From DATIYF01 sp035517775 (lineage in GTDB: Bacteria > Acidobacteriota > Terriglobia > Terriglobales > Acidobacteriaceae), in NCBI GenBank assembly GCA_035517775.1, contig DATIYF010000090.1, positions 1 to 16,387 of the forward strand: a stretch of 16,387 bases of DNA, written 5' to 3'. Under the pieces are notes generated by a model. The model searched no databases. It was not told the origin of the DNA and saw nothing but the letters and a program-made list of their open reading frames with translations. Shown here piece by piece: positions 1 to 6,370 of this stretch (positions are counted from its first letter, which is position 1; each line of letters begins with the position of its first letter). A program made the translations under genes and the position numbers.

Positions 1-266
1 CGTAACTGTGGATCCAGTTCCCGGGCGGTTTGCAGGGCGGTCAATCCGCTCAGCGGTCCATCCGCTAGGTCCAAACCGACGGGAGCGACATCCGCCCCTC
101 CCTCATGGACCCTTTTTAGTAAGGAGTTGCGATCACCGACCGCAGCCAGAACCTCAAAATCCCGATGTCCGTTCAGAAGCGCGGCCAGCAATGCACTGGT
201 CAAGGGATCGGCATCAGCAAGGACTACAGATATGGTCTCTCTCTCCGAGGGGCACACTTTTCCCAC
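1..266 (-). CDS. Response regulator, N-terminal receiver part (cut by window edge)
   Basis: The minus-strand frame opens with GTG at 266 and runs off the left edge (88 full codons). An in-frame TAA lies upstream. A good ribosome site (AAGGAG, about 8 nt before GTG) fixes the start. The visible protein reads like the first half of a CheY-like receiver: beta-1 ISVVLADADPLTSALL (residues 12-27, acidic D18 and D20), then FEVLAAV, then DVAPVGLDLADGPLSG (59-74), with D66 the best candidate phosphoacceptor. Spacing in this stretch is two residues longer than in ordinary receivers, and the usual MPGMDG loop is ADGPLSG. From memory, acidobacterial LuxR/NarL-type regulators have this form, so a C-terminal HTH may lie outside the window. 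Whether it is phosphorylated is uncertain. Preceded by a sigma-70-like promoter at 339-367. Confidence 0.75.
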   Translation of the reverse strand, partial: MGKVCPSERETISVVLADADPLTSALLAALLNGHRDFEVLAAVGDRNSLLKRVHEGGADVAPVGLDLADGPLSGLTALQTARELDPQL

Positions 267-338
267 GACGAACGCTCCTTAGGCGAAACTCGGGGCCTGC
301 GACTAGAGGAAAGAAACCTTTTCAAATGAGTCGCACAA

Positions 339-367
339 ATTCTGCCTCGGTTGAGGCCACGTGTCAA
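339..367 (-). promoter_or_regulatory. Sigma-70-like promoter of the response regulator gene
   Basis: On the minus strand, -35 TTGACA (362-367, perfect) is followed by a 17-bp spacer and -10 CAGAAT (339-344, 4 of 6). The predicted transcript starts near 332 and has a leader of about 65 nt. The spacer holds a short inverted repeat, GCCTC-AACC-GAGGC, and CACGTG overlaps the upstream edge of the spacer. A regulator bound there would block polymerase, but no family can be named. Confidence 0.6.
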
Positions 368-612
368 AACAATTTTTTTGATGTCCGCAATAAAGCCCCT
401 CTACTAACGATTTGGCTATGCGTGCCTCCGGCAACGCTTTTTTTAAAAACCATGCAAATAGCCAACGGAGGGAGGCGGGAGCACAATCTCACCAAGAGGT
501 TGTCGGTAAGGAGTTGAAGTTCGGTTTCCGAGACGGTCTGAAGCGGTCTGTGTGCCGAGGGTGTGCTGGGGTTTCCAGACCAGATCGCATTCCAACTCTC
601 TTTTTGACGAGG

Positions 613-627
613 GACACCACTGGTGTC
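613..627. repeat. Perfect palindrome GACACCA-C-TGGTGTC
   Basis: Seven-base arms around one central base make this operator-like. It lies between a TTGACG (605-610) and a CTTAAC (628-633) spaced 17 bp apart on the plus strand. That would be a weak promoter with an operator in its spacer, but no plus-strand gene follows. The CACCA/TGGTG core is shared with the palindrome at 737-758. Confidence 0.5.
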
Positions 628-736
628 TTAACGGCAATTCTCACGGATGGAGACGAAGCTTCTGCTTGGGCCTGCCCCTTGGCCGCATGGGCTTCCAAAT
701 GAAAACTCCCAGCAAAACCCGCACAGTTTGAGCACA

Positions 737-758
737 TTTGCACCACATATGGTGCAAA
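737..758. repeat. Perfect inverted repeat TTTGCACCA-N4-TGGTGCAAA
   Basis: Two 9-base arms flank CATA. It lies 39 bp beyond the 3' end of tRNA-Leu on that gene's strand. It could fold in the tRNA primary transcript, but no U-run follows, so it is not a standard terminator. As DNA it has the symmetry of a dimeric repressor site. The CACCA/TGGTG core matches the palindrome at 613-627. Confidence 0.55.
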
Positions 759-797
759 GAGGATTTCGTCGGTTTCTGGCTAAGTCTTTTAGAATCT

Positions 798-885
798 TGG
801 TGCCGGGAGGGGGAGTTGAACCCCCAAGGTGCTAAGCACCGGCGGATTTTGAGTCCGCTGCGTCTGCCAGTTCCGCCATCCCGGC
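798..885 (-). tRNA. tRNA-Leu (anticodon CAA), CCA encoded
   Basis: On the minus strand the acceptor GCCGGGA pairs with TCCCGGC, followed by discriminator A and a genomic CCA (798-800). The anticodon stem-loop is GCGGA-CTCAAAA-TCCGC, giving anticodon CAA at 849-851, which reads UUG. The variable arm is long and perfectly paired (GGTGC-TTA-GCACC), as expected for a class II leucine tRNA. The T stem is GGGGG/CCCCC. The mature gene without CCA is 801-885. No strong promoter was recognised just upstream. Confidence 0.97.
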
Positions 886-1204
886 TTGGGATCGTGCGTG
901 GCACACCGATAGTGACATGTGGCCGCCGTCACTGCAAGGCCCGATCCTCCCCCAACTCTGAAAGTTGTCAGTCATTCGGGCGCCGGTGCTGCGGGTAAGG
1001 ATGGCGTCGAGCTCTGATCTCGCGCGCATTGCCTCAGAGGTTTTCGATACCATAACTGCCGCACCGTGAAAAACCGTGGCCATCAGATCGCGAATGAAAG
1101 GCCCCACGGGCAAGCCTGGCACCAGGGCAGCGCTGATACGAACTGTGAACCGCTCCTTGTTTTCGCTTCCGATCGGAATCACGCCGCATCTAAATGATTA
1201 ATTT
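886..1204. other. Spacer between tRNA-Leu and the deazaflavin oxidoreductase gene
   Basis: About 320 bp with no supported gene. A minus-strand GTG frame from 1182 runs straight into the tRNA gene, has no ribosome site and resembles no known protein, so it was not called. Promoters for the two diverging genes must lie here, but no convincing -35/-10 pair was found. Confidence 0.4.
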
Positions 1205-1654
1205 ATGAACACATCCATTCAAGCTTTTCGTGCGCCGACGCCTATGGAGCGCACGTTCAACCGTATGTTCGGCTTTTTCGTCGGAATTGGTCTCGGTCTT
1301 CCGCACAATTATTTACTTCAGGTGCGCGGCCGCAAGACCGGGAAGCTTTACTCCACTCCCGTGGACCTGCTGGAACTGGAGGGCAAGCAGTTCCTGGTGG
1401 CGCCTCGTGGAAGAACACAATGGGTGCGTAATGCCGAGGCTGCAGGCGAAATTGCCTTGAAGAAGGGCCGTCTGCGGCGCAGATTCGCCCTGCGCCCCAT
1501 TCCTGATGCCGCCAAGCCCGAGATTCTGAAGGCCTATCTCGACCGCTTCCAGACTACCGTGCAGCGCTATTTCCCGGTTCCCGCGGGATCAGGGCTGGAA
1601 GCGTTCCGGGACCTGGCGCCGAATTATCCGGCGTTCGAGCTGCTTCCTCTCTGA
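1205..1654 (+). CDS. Nitroreductase/Ddn-family deazaflavin-dependent oxidoreductase
   Basis: 149 aa, the usual size of this small split-barrel family. The signature is LLQVRGRKTGKLYSTPVDLL (37-56), then FLVAPRG (63-69) and QWVRNAEAAGEIALKKG (72-88). These match the family's GRK(T/S)G...TP and W-x-x-N blocks, which hold the F420 cofactor in mycobacterial Ddn. Family members transfer hydride from reduced F420 (some relatives use FMN or heme) to quinones or nitro compounds. The cofactor and substrate here cannot be told from sequence, and no F420 biosynthesis gene is in view. ATG at 1205 follows an AT-rich stretch without a Shine-Dalgarno, so translation may be leaderless or weak. It is convergent with the next gene, 13 bp away. 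A 5-bp stem CTCTC-TGAA-GAGAG (1647-1660) spans its stop codon and could act weakly as a terminator. Confidence 0.85.
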   Translation: MNTSIQAFRAPTPMERTFNRMFGFFVGIGLGLPHNYLLQVRGRKTGKLYSTPVDLLELEGKQFLVAPRGRTQWVRNAEAAGEIALKKGRLRRRFALRPIPDAAKPEILKAYLDRFQTTVQRYFPVPAGSGLEAFRDLAPNYPAFELLPL

Positions 1655-1667
1655 AGAGAGTTAATTC

Positions 1668-2438
1668 CTACTCGAGTACGCTGTCATCCAGTTTCTTGCG
1701 ACCCCAATCAGCCGCGGCCTGTACAAAGGCCAGCACCAGGGGATGCGGGTTCTCCGGAGTGGAGGAAAGCTGCGGCTGAAATAGCGTCGCGATATAAAAC
1801 TTGTGGCTGGGCGACTCGATGGCGCGAACCTCGCCCTCGGGTCCCCGCGCCACCACCGCGAAGCCTGCCTCCATGGCCGTCCATTCGAACTCCGGGTTGA
1901 CTTCGAAGTTGCAGAAATATTCTTCGGCCACGGTCTCCTTCAAATAAAACGAGTGCAGGTAAGAGCCCGGCCGAAGCCGAATCTCGGGCACCAGGCCGGA
2001 TAATTTCGGCGCATCGCCGCTGCGGTTGGGAACTGCGCAGGCCACGGGGTAAATCAAGATGTTCTTCGAGCCGGAGTTGTTCTCTGCTGTATCTGCATCC
2101 GCAATTCCCAGCACGTTGCGGGCGAACTCGAGAAACGCATACTGGAAGCCGCCGCATGTCCCCAGAAAAGGCCAGTCGCGCTCGCGGGCGAAGCGAATGC
2201 CGACCAGCATGCCTTCCATACTCTTATAGGGGCTGCCCGGCGAGGCCCACAATCCGTCAAATTTTTCCAGCTGCTTGAGCCCGCCTGGCTCGGCCAGCGA
2301 GGAAGTAGAAATCCACTGCGATTCGAGCTGCATGTTCAGCCGTGCGGCGGCGTGCTGCAGGGCGTGGCCGGTCGCGTGGTGCGAGCGAAATTCCGGGTTG
2401 AAGTCACCCAGAATCCCGATGCGCGTGGCGTCGCTCAC
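1668..2438 (-). CDS. Free-standing CTP-synthase C-terminal-like amidotransferase homologue
   Basis: 256 aa starting at GTG 2438. The protein follows the class I glutamine amidotransferase fold of CTP synthase: IGILGDFNPEFRSHHAT (7-23), DGLWASPGSPY (61-71), the nucleophile elbow FLGTCGGFQYAFLEF (91-105, Cys95 encoded by TGC), and a C-terminal block ending FQPQLSSTPENPHPLVLAF (220-238). In CTP synthase that block carries FHPEF, whose His and Glu complete the Cys-His-Glu triad; here both are Gln (Q221, Q223). There is no synthetase domain. I recall a family named 'CTP synthase C-terminal region-related (seleno)protein', and this fits it as a Cys form. The function is unknown. It may bind a ligand or use Cys95 in chemistry other than glutamine hydrolysis. 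TAGAAT lies exactly 6 bp before GTG with no Shine-Dalgarno, suggesting a leaderless mRNA, though no good -35 was found. Confidence 0.85.
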   Translation of the reverse strand: MSDATRIGILGDFNPEFRSHHATGHALQHAAARLNMQLESQWISTSSLAEPGGLKQLEKFDGLWASPGSPYKSMEGMLVGIRFARERDWPFLGTCGGFQYAFLEFARNVLGIADADTAENNSGSKNILIYPVACAVPNRSGDAPKLSGLVPEIRLRPGSYLHSFYLKETVAEEYFCNFEVNPEFEWTAMEAGFAVVARGPEGEVRAIESPSHKFYIATLFQPQLSSTPENPHPLVLAFVQAAADWGRKKLDDSVLE

Positions 2439-2578
2439 CGGGTCATTCTAAAGGATGCCAACACTCCGCGGGTAAACTGAGGCGCAACCAGCATCTCGGC
2501 GTTCACCTGCCAAAGCTTTCAATCTGAAGCATAAGAATTCCCCGGGTGACCTTGGTAACCACAGTTGATGGTACCTCG

Positions 2579-2608
2579 TTGCTGGCTTCTGATTGAGCGC
2601 CCTAGAAT
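2579..2608 (+). promoter_or_regulatory. Probable promoter of the TPR-GAF-GGDEF-like gene
   Basis: TTGCTG (2579-2584), an 18-bp spacer and TAGAAT (2603-2608, 5 of 6). The predicted start near 2615 gives a leader of about 27 nt to the ATG at 2642, or almost none to the GTG at 2621. The -35 is weak, so confidence is limited. Confidence 0.4.
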
Positions 2609-2641
2609 TTCCGGGGGGACGTGTTTCCTCACCCAGCTCTC

Positions 2642-5215
2642 ATGTCTGATTACGCCAAGCGAATGGACCGGGCCGAAGTGGCAAGGCGTGTGGAGCTTGG
2701 CACCAAGCTTCTGCAAAAGGGCAAGACCCCAGAAGCCCTGGACGTTTATCTGCAGCTTCTGGCGGCCGACCCGGAAAATGACGCCGTGCGGCAAACCGCC
2801 GCCGACCTTTGTCTTTCGGTGCAGCGCCTTCCCGAGGCGGTGAATCTTCTGGGCGAGCTTTTCGAGCGCCAGATCAATAGCGGCGATGCCACCCGTGCCA
2901 GCCTCACCTATAAGAAGCTGGCCCGCTTTTCCACGCCCACCTGGCAACAGAAGGCTCGCTTCGCCCAGTTGCTGGAGAGCTCAAACCGGCGTCTGGCGCT
3001 TGAAACCTACGAAAACTCCTATGAAGAACTGAGTAAACGCGGCGACCAGGCCAACGCCCTGGTCGTGTTGAAGCGAATCGTAACGCTCGACCCCAATGAA
3101 GCGAATTTGGCCCGGCTGGGAGAGTTGGCTTCGAGTCAGCGTGACCCCAAGACGGCGGCCGCAGCGTTTTTGCGGCTGGGGCAGATCGCCGCCAACTCGC
3201 AGGCTGACCCGGCGGCATGGTATGAGCGCGCCTACCAGGAAGATTCCCAGGACCCAGCCATAGCCTTCGCCTACGGCCGCAGCCTGCTGCAACAGGGCCA
3301 GGCGGGCGCCGCAATTTTCGTGCTCGAGCCGGTGGTGAAGGCCTCCGGGCCAACCGCGCGCGAGTTGCGCGAGGTCTATTGCGGCGCGCTTCTTGCCGCC
3401 AGCCGGCTCTCTGAGGCTGCCCCTTTCGTATGGGAACAGTTCGAGCAAAACCCCTCGCGCGTGCACGATGTGGGCAAGCTCATTGGCTCGCTGATTGACG
3501 CGCAACAGGATTCTGAAGCGGTTGCTCTGGCGCGGAAACTGGAGCAGCACCAGCGCCGACACGGAGAACGCCGAACCTTCGCCGCCATGATGCAGGATAT
3601 TGCCGCCGCCCATCGCGCTTCGCCGGAAGTGCTGGAGTTCATGGGCGAGCTCTTCAACTCTTCCAACCGCGAAACCGATTATGCCCGCACCCTGCTCAAG
3701 CTTTTCGATCTTTACTCCGACATGGGCAACTACAGCAAAGCGGCCGACTGCCTGGACCGGGCCGTGGAAGTGGATGCCTACGAACCCGGTCATCAGAAGC
3801 GCCTGGAATCCTTGCGCGGAAAGATCGAAGACAGCCGTTATAAAGTGATCGCGTCGCGTTTTACCGGCGTGGGCAAAACCACCGCCGAGCAACCGGTACG
3901 CAGCGGAGAGCCGGTGGTCGGAGCGGCCGCCTTGCAGGACCTCATGCTGCAGGCGGAAATTCTGGTGCAATATGGCATGCGCTCCAAGGCGCTCGAGCGC
4001 GTGCAGCGGATTCAGGAACTTTTTCCGCGGGAAGAAGAGCGCAACGAAGACCTGCAGCGCCTCTATCTGGCCGTGGGATTGTCGCCGCGCTACCCCGAGC
4101 CGGCCGCTACCGCGGCAGAGTCGCTGGGCGCACCGGTTTCCTCGCCCAAAAATGCACCGCCGGCTGCGGAACACTCCGATGTCAGCAGCCTGACACGAGT
4201 GGCGGAAATCACCAGCAAGGTCTTCCGCCAGGCGAATGCGGATTCGGTCCGCTCGACCGTGGTGAACGAAATCGGCGCCCAGTGGAAGATCAGCCGCTGC
4301 GTCATCGTTCTGGGGCGTCCCGGCCTTGCGCCTACTGCGGTCACCGACTATTGCGGGGAAGGCGCAGAGCCGGCTACGCCGGCGGCGCTGGCGCAAATCG
4401 CCTCGGCTGTCCATGAAGCGGCCATTGCCCGCGGCAACTTATCCCTCAGCAATGCGGCGGCCGCGCCCGAGCTTGAGTCAGTCCGCGGCCTGCTTGGCGA
4501 GCTGAATGTGGCCTCGCTGCTGGCCCTGCCGCTCAGCGACGGCAAAGATCAACGCGGCCTGCTGCTGTTGCTGCACCAGTCGCCCCGCGTCTGGTATCCG
4601 AGTGACGTGGTCGCGCTGAAAGCCGTGAGCGAGCAGGTGGTCATCGCCCTGAATAACGTCGGCCTGCGCCGCCTGGTGAAAAATCTTTCTGTCACCGACG
4701 AGAAGTCGGGGCTGCTCAAGCGGGCCTCTTATCTCGACCTTCTGCTGGGCGAAGCTCGCCGCGCGCTGCAGCAGAAATCTCCTCTCAGCGTTTTGCTGCT
4801 CCAGTTCGGCAAAGGCCCGGCCCTGGCCAAAGAAATCGGCGAAGCCGCAGTCGGTGCGATGATGGAACAGATCAGCCAGCTTCTGGGCGCCAACATCCGC
4901 CAGAACGATCTCGCGTTTCTCTATGACACTGCCACCATCGCGCTCATTCTGGGAGAAACTGGCGAAGCAGAAGGCCTGCTGGCCTGCGAGAAATTGCGCA
5001 CGCTGCTTGGCCAGGTTTCCCTGCCCGGCAAGGACGAGCCGGTGCCTCTTACCGCCGGTGTTGCCGAGGTCGTGCTGCAACCGCATTTCGACCCTGTAGA
5101 TAGCGTGACCGAAGTGATCAACCGCGTGGAGCAGGCGCTGGAAGCCGGGCTCGCCCAGGGCCTGGGCAAAGTCGCGGCGCTGGCGCCGGCCGTGGCCGCA
5201 GCCGCGGTAGCCTAG
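2642..5215 (+). CDS. TPR–GAF–degenerate GGDEF signalling protein
   Basis: 857 aa from ATG 2642; an in-frame GTG at 2621 would add 7 residues. Neither has a well-placed ribosome site, because the G-run before 2621 is only 2 nt away. The N-terminal ~480 residues are helical TPR-like repeats (e.g. GKTPEALDVYLQLLAADPEN, 27-46; GNYSKAADCLDRAVEVDAYE, 362-381). Residues about 516-675 look like a GAF domain (DSVRSTVVNEIGAQWKIS; LLALPLSDG; VVALKAVSEQVVIALNN). Residues 680-841 follow a GGDEF domain from its TD-x-x-SGL-x-x-R opening, but the catalytic GGDEF loop is replaced by LYDTATI (760-766), so diguanylate cyclase activity is not expected. No signal peptide or membrane segment is seen, so it is probably cytoplasmic. 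A role as a scaffold or sensor joining protein partners to a small-molecule signal is inference. The extreme C-terminus is an Ala/Val-rich tail. Confidence 0.8.
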   Translation: MSDYAKRMDRAEVARRVELGTKLLQKGKTPEALDVYLQLLAADPENDAVRQTAADLCLSVQRLPEAVNLLGELFERQINSGDATRASLTYKKLARFSTPTWQQKARFAQLLESSNRRLALETYENSYEELSKRGDQANALVVLKRIVTLDPNEANLARLGELASSQRDPKTAAAAFLRLGQIAANSQADPAAWYERAYQEDSQDPAIAFAYGRSLLQQGQAGAAIFVLEPVVKASGPTARELREVYCGALLAASRLSEAAPFVWEQFEQNPSRVHDVGKLIGSLIDAQQDSEAVALARKLEQHQRRHGERRTFAAMMQDIAAAHRASPEVLEFMGELFNSSNRETDYARTLLKLFDLYSDMGNYSKAADCLDRAVEVDAYEPGHQKRLESLRGKIEDSRYKVIASRFTGVGKTTAEQPVRSGEPVVGAAALQDLMLQAEILVQYGMRSKALERVQRIQELFPREEERNEDLQRLYLAVGLSPRYPEPAATAAESLGAPVSSPKNAPPAAEHSDVSSLTRVAEITSKVFRQANADSVRSTVVNEIGAQWKISRCVIVLGRPGLAPTAVTDYCGEGAEPATPAALAQIASAVHEAAIARGNLSLSNAAAAPELESVRGLLGELNVASLLALPLSDGKDQRGLLLLLHQSPRVWYPSDVVALKAVSEQVVIALNNVGLRRLVKNLSVTDEKSGLLKRASYLDLLLGEARRALQQKSPLSVLLLQFGKGPALAKEIGEAAVGAMMEQISQLLGANIRQNDLAFLYDTATIALILGETGEAEGLLACEKLRTLLGQVSLPGKDEPVPLTAGVAEVVLQPHFDPVDSVTEVINRVEQALEAGLAQGLGKVAALAPAVAAAAVA

Positions 5216-5285
5216 CCGCGCCTTTCATTTTCGTCTCTCTTGTATTCCTTCTCGCCGCTGCCTGTGGCGCAACTCCTTTTTACGC

Positions 5286-5294
5286 TGCTACACT
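5286..5294 (+). promoter_or_regulatory. Possible extended -10 promoter of the hydroxyacyl-CoA dehydrogenase gene
   Basis: TGC-TACACT fits an extended -10 (TGn plus a 4-of-6 hexamer). The -35 region is poor, as such promoters tolerate. The transcript would start near 5301, giving a leader of about 23 nt that contains the ribosome site GAGGG. The gene may alternatively be read through from the upstream gene, 108 bp away. Confidence 0.35.
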
Positions 5295-5323
5295 TGGCGG
5301 TCACAAAATGTGCGAGGGAAATC

Positions 5324-6202
5324 ATGGAAATCAAGAAAGTCGGCGTGCTGGGCTGCGGACTCATGGGCTCGGGCATCGCGCAAGTCGCGGCCACGGCAGG
5401 ATTCGAGGTAACCGTCCTCGAAGTCGAACAGAAATTGCTGGACAAGGGCTTTGCCGGAATTGACAAGTCGCTGGCCAAGTTTGCTGAGAAAGGCACGATC
5501 AAAGAAACCCCGCAGGCCATTCGTGCCCGCCTGAAAGGCACCACCAGCATGCAGGACCTGGTCGAGTGCGACCTTGTGGCCGAGGCCGTCATCGAGAATA
5601 TCGCCGAGAAGAAGAAGATTTATTCCGCGCTCGATGGAATCGTGAAGAAAGACGCCATCTTTGCTTCAAACACTTCCTCCATTTCGATCACGGAACTGAT
5701 GACCGCTACTCATCGCCCGGAGCGCTTCATCGGGCTGCACTTTTTCAATCCTGTGCCCATCATGAAGCTGGTCGAAGTGGTGCGCACCATCGCCACCGCC
5801 GACGAGGTCTTCGACACCGGCTACGAGTTCGGCAAGAAACTGGGCAAGGTTCCGGTGCGCACCCGCGACAAGACGGGATTCATCGTCAACCGCATCATGG
5901 TGCCCTATCTGCTCGATGCTATCCGCGCCTACGAAGAGGGCGTAGGTTCCATCGAGGATATTGATAATGGCATCAAGCTGGGCATGGGTCATCCCATGGG
6001 CCCGTTCACGCTGCTCGATTTCGTCGGCCTCGACACCACTTACTACATCACCCACGTGATGTTCGATGAATTCCGGGAGCGGCGTTTCGCCTCGCCTCCG
6101 CTGCTCAAGCGCCTGGTGATGGCCGGCTGGTATGGACGCAAGACCGGCAAAGGCTTTTACGATTACTCCGACCCGGCAAACCCGAAGCCGAACAAATTGT
6201 AG
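5324..6202 (+). CDS. hbd: 3-hydroxybutyryl-CoA / 3-hydroxyacyl-CoA dehydrogenase
   Basis: 292 aa, normal for the stand-alone enzyme. It interconverts (S)-3-hydroxyacyl-CoA and 3-oxoacyl-CoA with NAD(P). The N-terminal Rossmann motif GVLGCGLMGSGIAQVA (7-22) is intact. The catalytic set is complete: Ser118 in SNTSS (115-119), His139 in GLHFFNP, Glu151 in KLVEVV and Asn189 in FIVNRI. The C-terminal dimerisation domain has GHPMGPFTLLDFVGLD (222-237) and ends GRKTGKGFYDYS. ATG 5324 is chosen because GAGGG lies about 7 nt upstream and the Rossmann fold starts at once; a longer frame from 5240 adds no family-like residues. With the enoyl-CoA hydratase at 8450 it forms two consecutive steps of short-chain acyl-CoA metabolism, either beta-oxidation or the reductive direction. 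The symbol follows the family and the exact substrate is not proven. Confidence 0.95.
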   Translation: MEIKKVGVLGCGLMGSGIAQVAATAGFEVTVLEVEQKLLDKGFAGIDKSLAKFAEKGTIKETPQAIRARLKGTTSMQDLVECDLVAEAVIENIAEKKKIYSALDGIVKKDAIFASNTSSISITELMTATHRPERFIGLHFFNPVPIMKLVEVVRTIATADEVFDTGYEFGKKLGKVPVRTRDKTGFIVNRIMVPYLLDAIRAYEEGVGSIEDIDNGIKLGMGHPMGPFTLLDFVGLDTTYYITHVMFDEFRERRFASPPLLKRLVMAGWYGRKTGKGFYDYSDPANPKPNKL

Positions 6203-6250
6203 TTCGCGAGCTTCGGGCGCATCCTGTGCCGGAGTAACTCTTTTCTCTCC

Positions 6251-6279
6251 TTGACTCAGATCTGACGCCGGAGCAAAAT
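6251..6279 (+). promoter_or_regulatory. Sigma-70-like promoter of the membrane hydrolase gene
   Basis: TTGACT (6251-6256, 5 of 6), a 17-bp spacer and CAAAAT (6274-6279, 4 of 6). The predicted start near 6286 gives a leader of about 85 nt to the ATG at 6371. It shows that the hydrolase can be transcribed separately from the dehydrogenase upstream. Confidence 0.6.
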
Positions 6280-6370
6280 CCACTTCACTTCCCCACCCGG
6301 CGCCGAGCCAGGCAGTTTCATCTCAGGCCGAACCAATCGGAACTTGCTTCTCAGAGGAAAGGAGCAGCCC

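Larger units (their letters stand above)
267..797. other. Gene-poor region between the response regulator and tRNA-Leu
   Basis: About 530 bp without a convincing coding frame. Open frames here are short, lack ribosome sites and resemble no known family. The region holds the response regulator promoter (339-367), an 8-bp inverted pair TTGGCTAT/ATAGCCAA (412-419 and 458-465) enclosing a T-rich tract, and two perfect palindromes at 613-627 and 737-758. Nothing else could be supported. Confidence 0.5.

Noticed and set aside
419..444. Hairpin followed by TTTTTTT, possible plus-strand terminator
   Set aside because: The stem is broken by unpaired bases and no plus-strand gene ends upstream of it.
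412..702. Plus-strand open frame in the gene-poor region
   Set aside because: No Shine-Dalgarno, no recognisable domain, biased odd composition, and it spans the palindrome at 613-627.
832..1182. Minus-strand open frame of 116 codons overlapping tRNA-Leu
   Set aside because: Its 3' part is a translation of the tRNA gene (the well-known AGMAELADAADSKSA artefact), it has no ribosome site, and the rest resembles no known protein.
2150..2160. Possible selenocysteine codon in the amidotransferase-like gene
   Set aside because: The active-site codon is TGC (Cys), not TGA, and the frame is continuous.
2981..4414. Long minus-strand frame (477 codons) opposite the TPR gene
   Set aside because: It is antisense to a gene with clear TPR/GAF structure; long reverse frames are common in GC-rich coding DNA.
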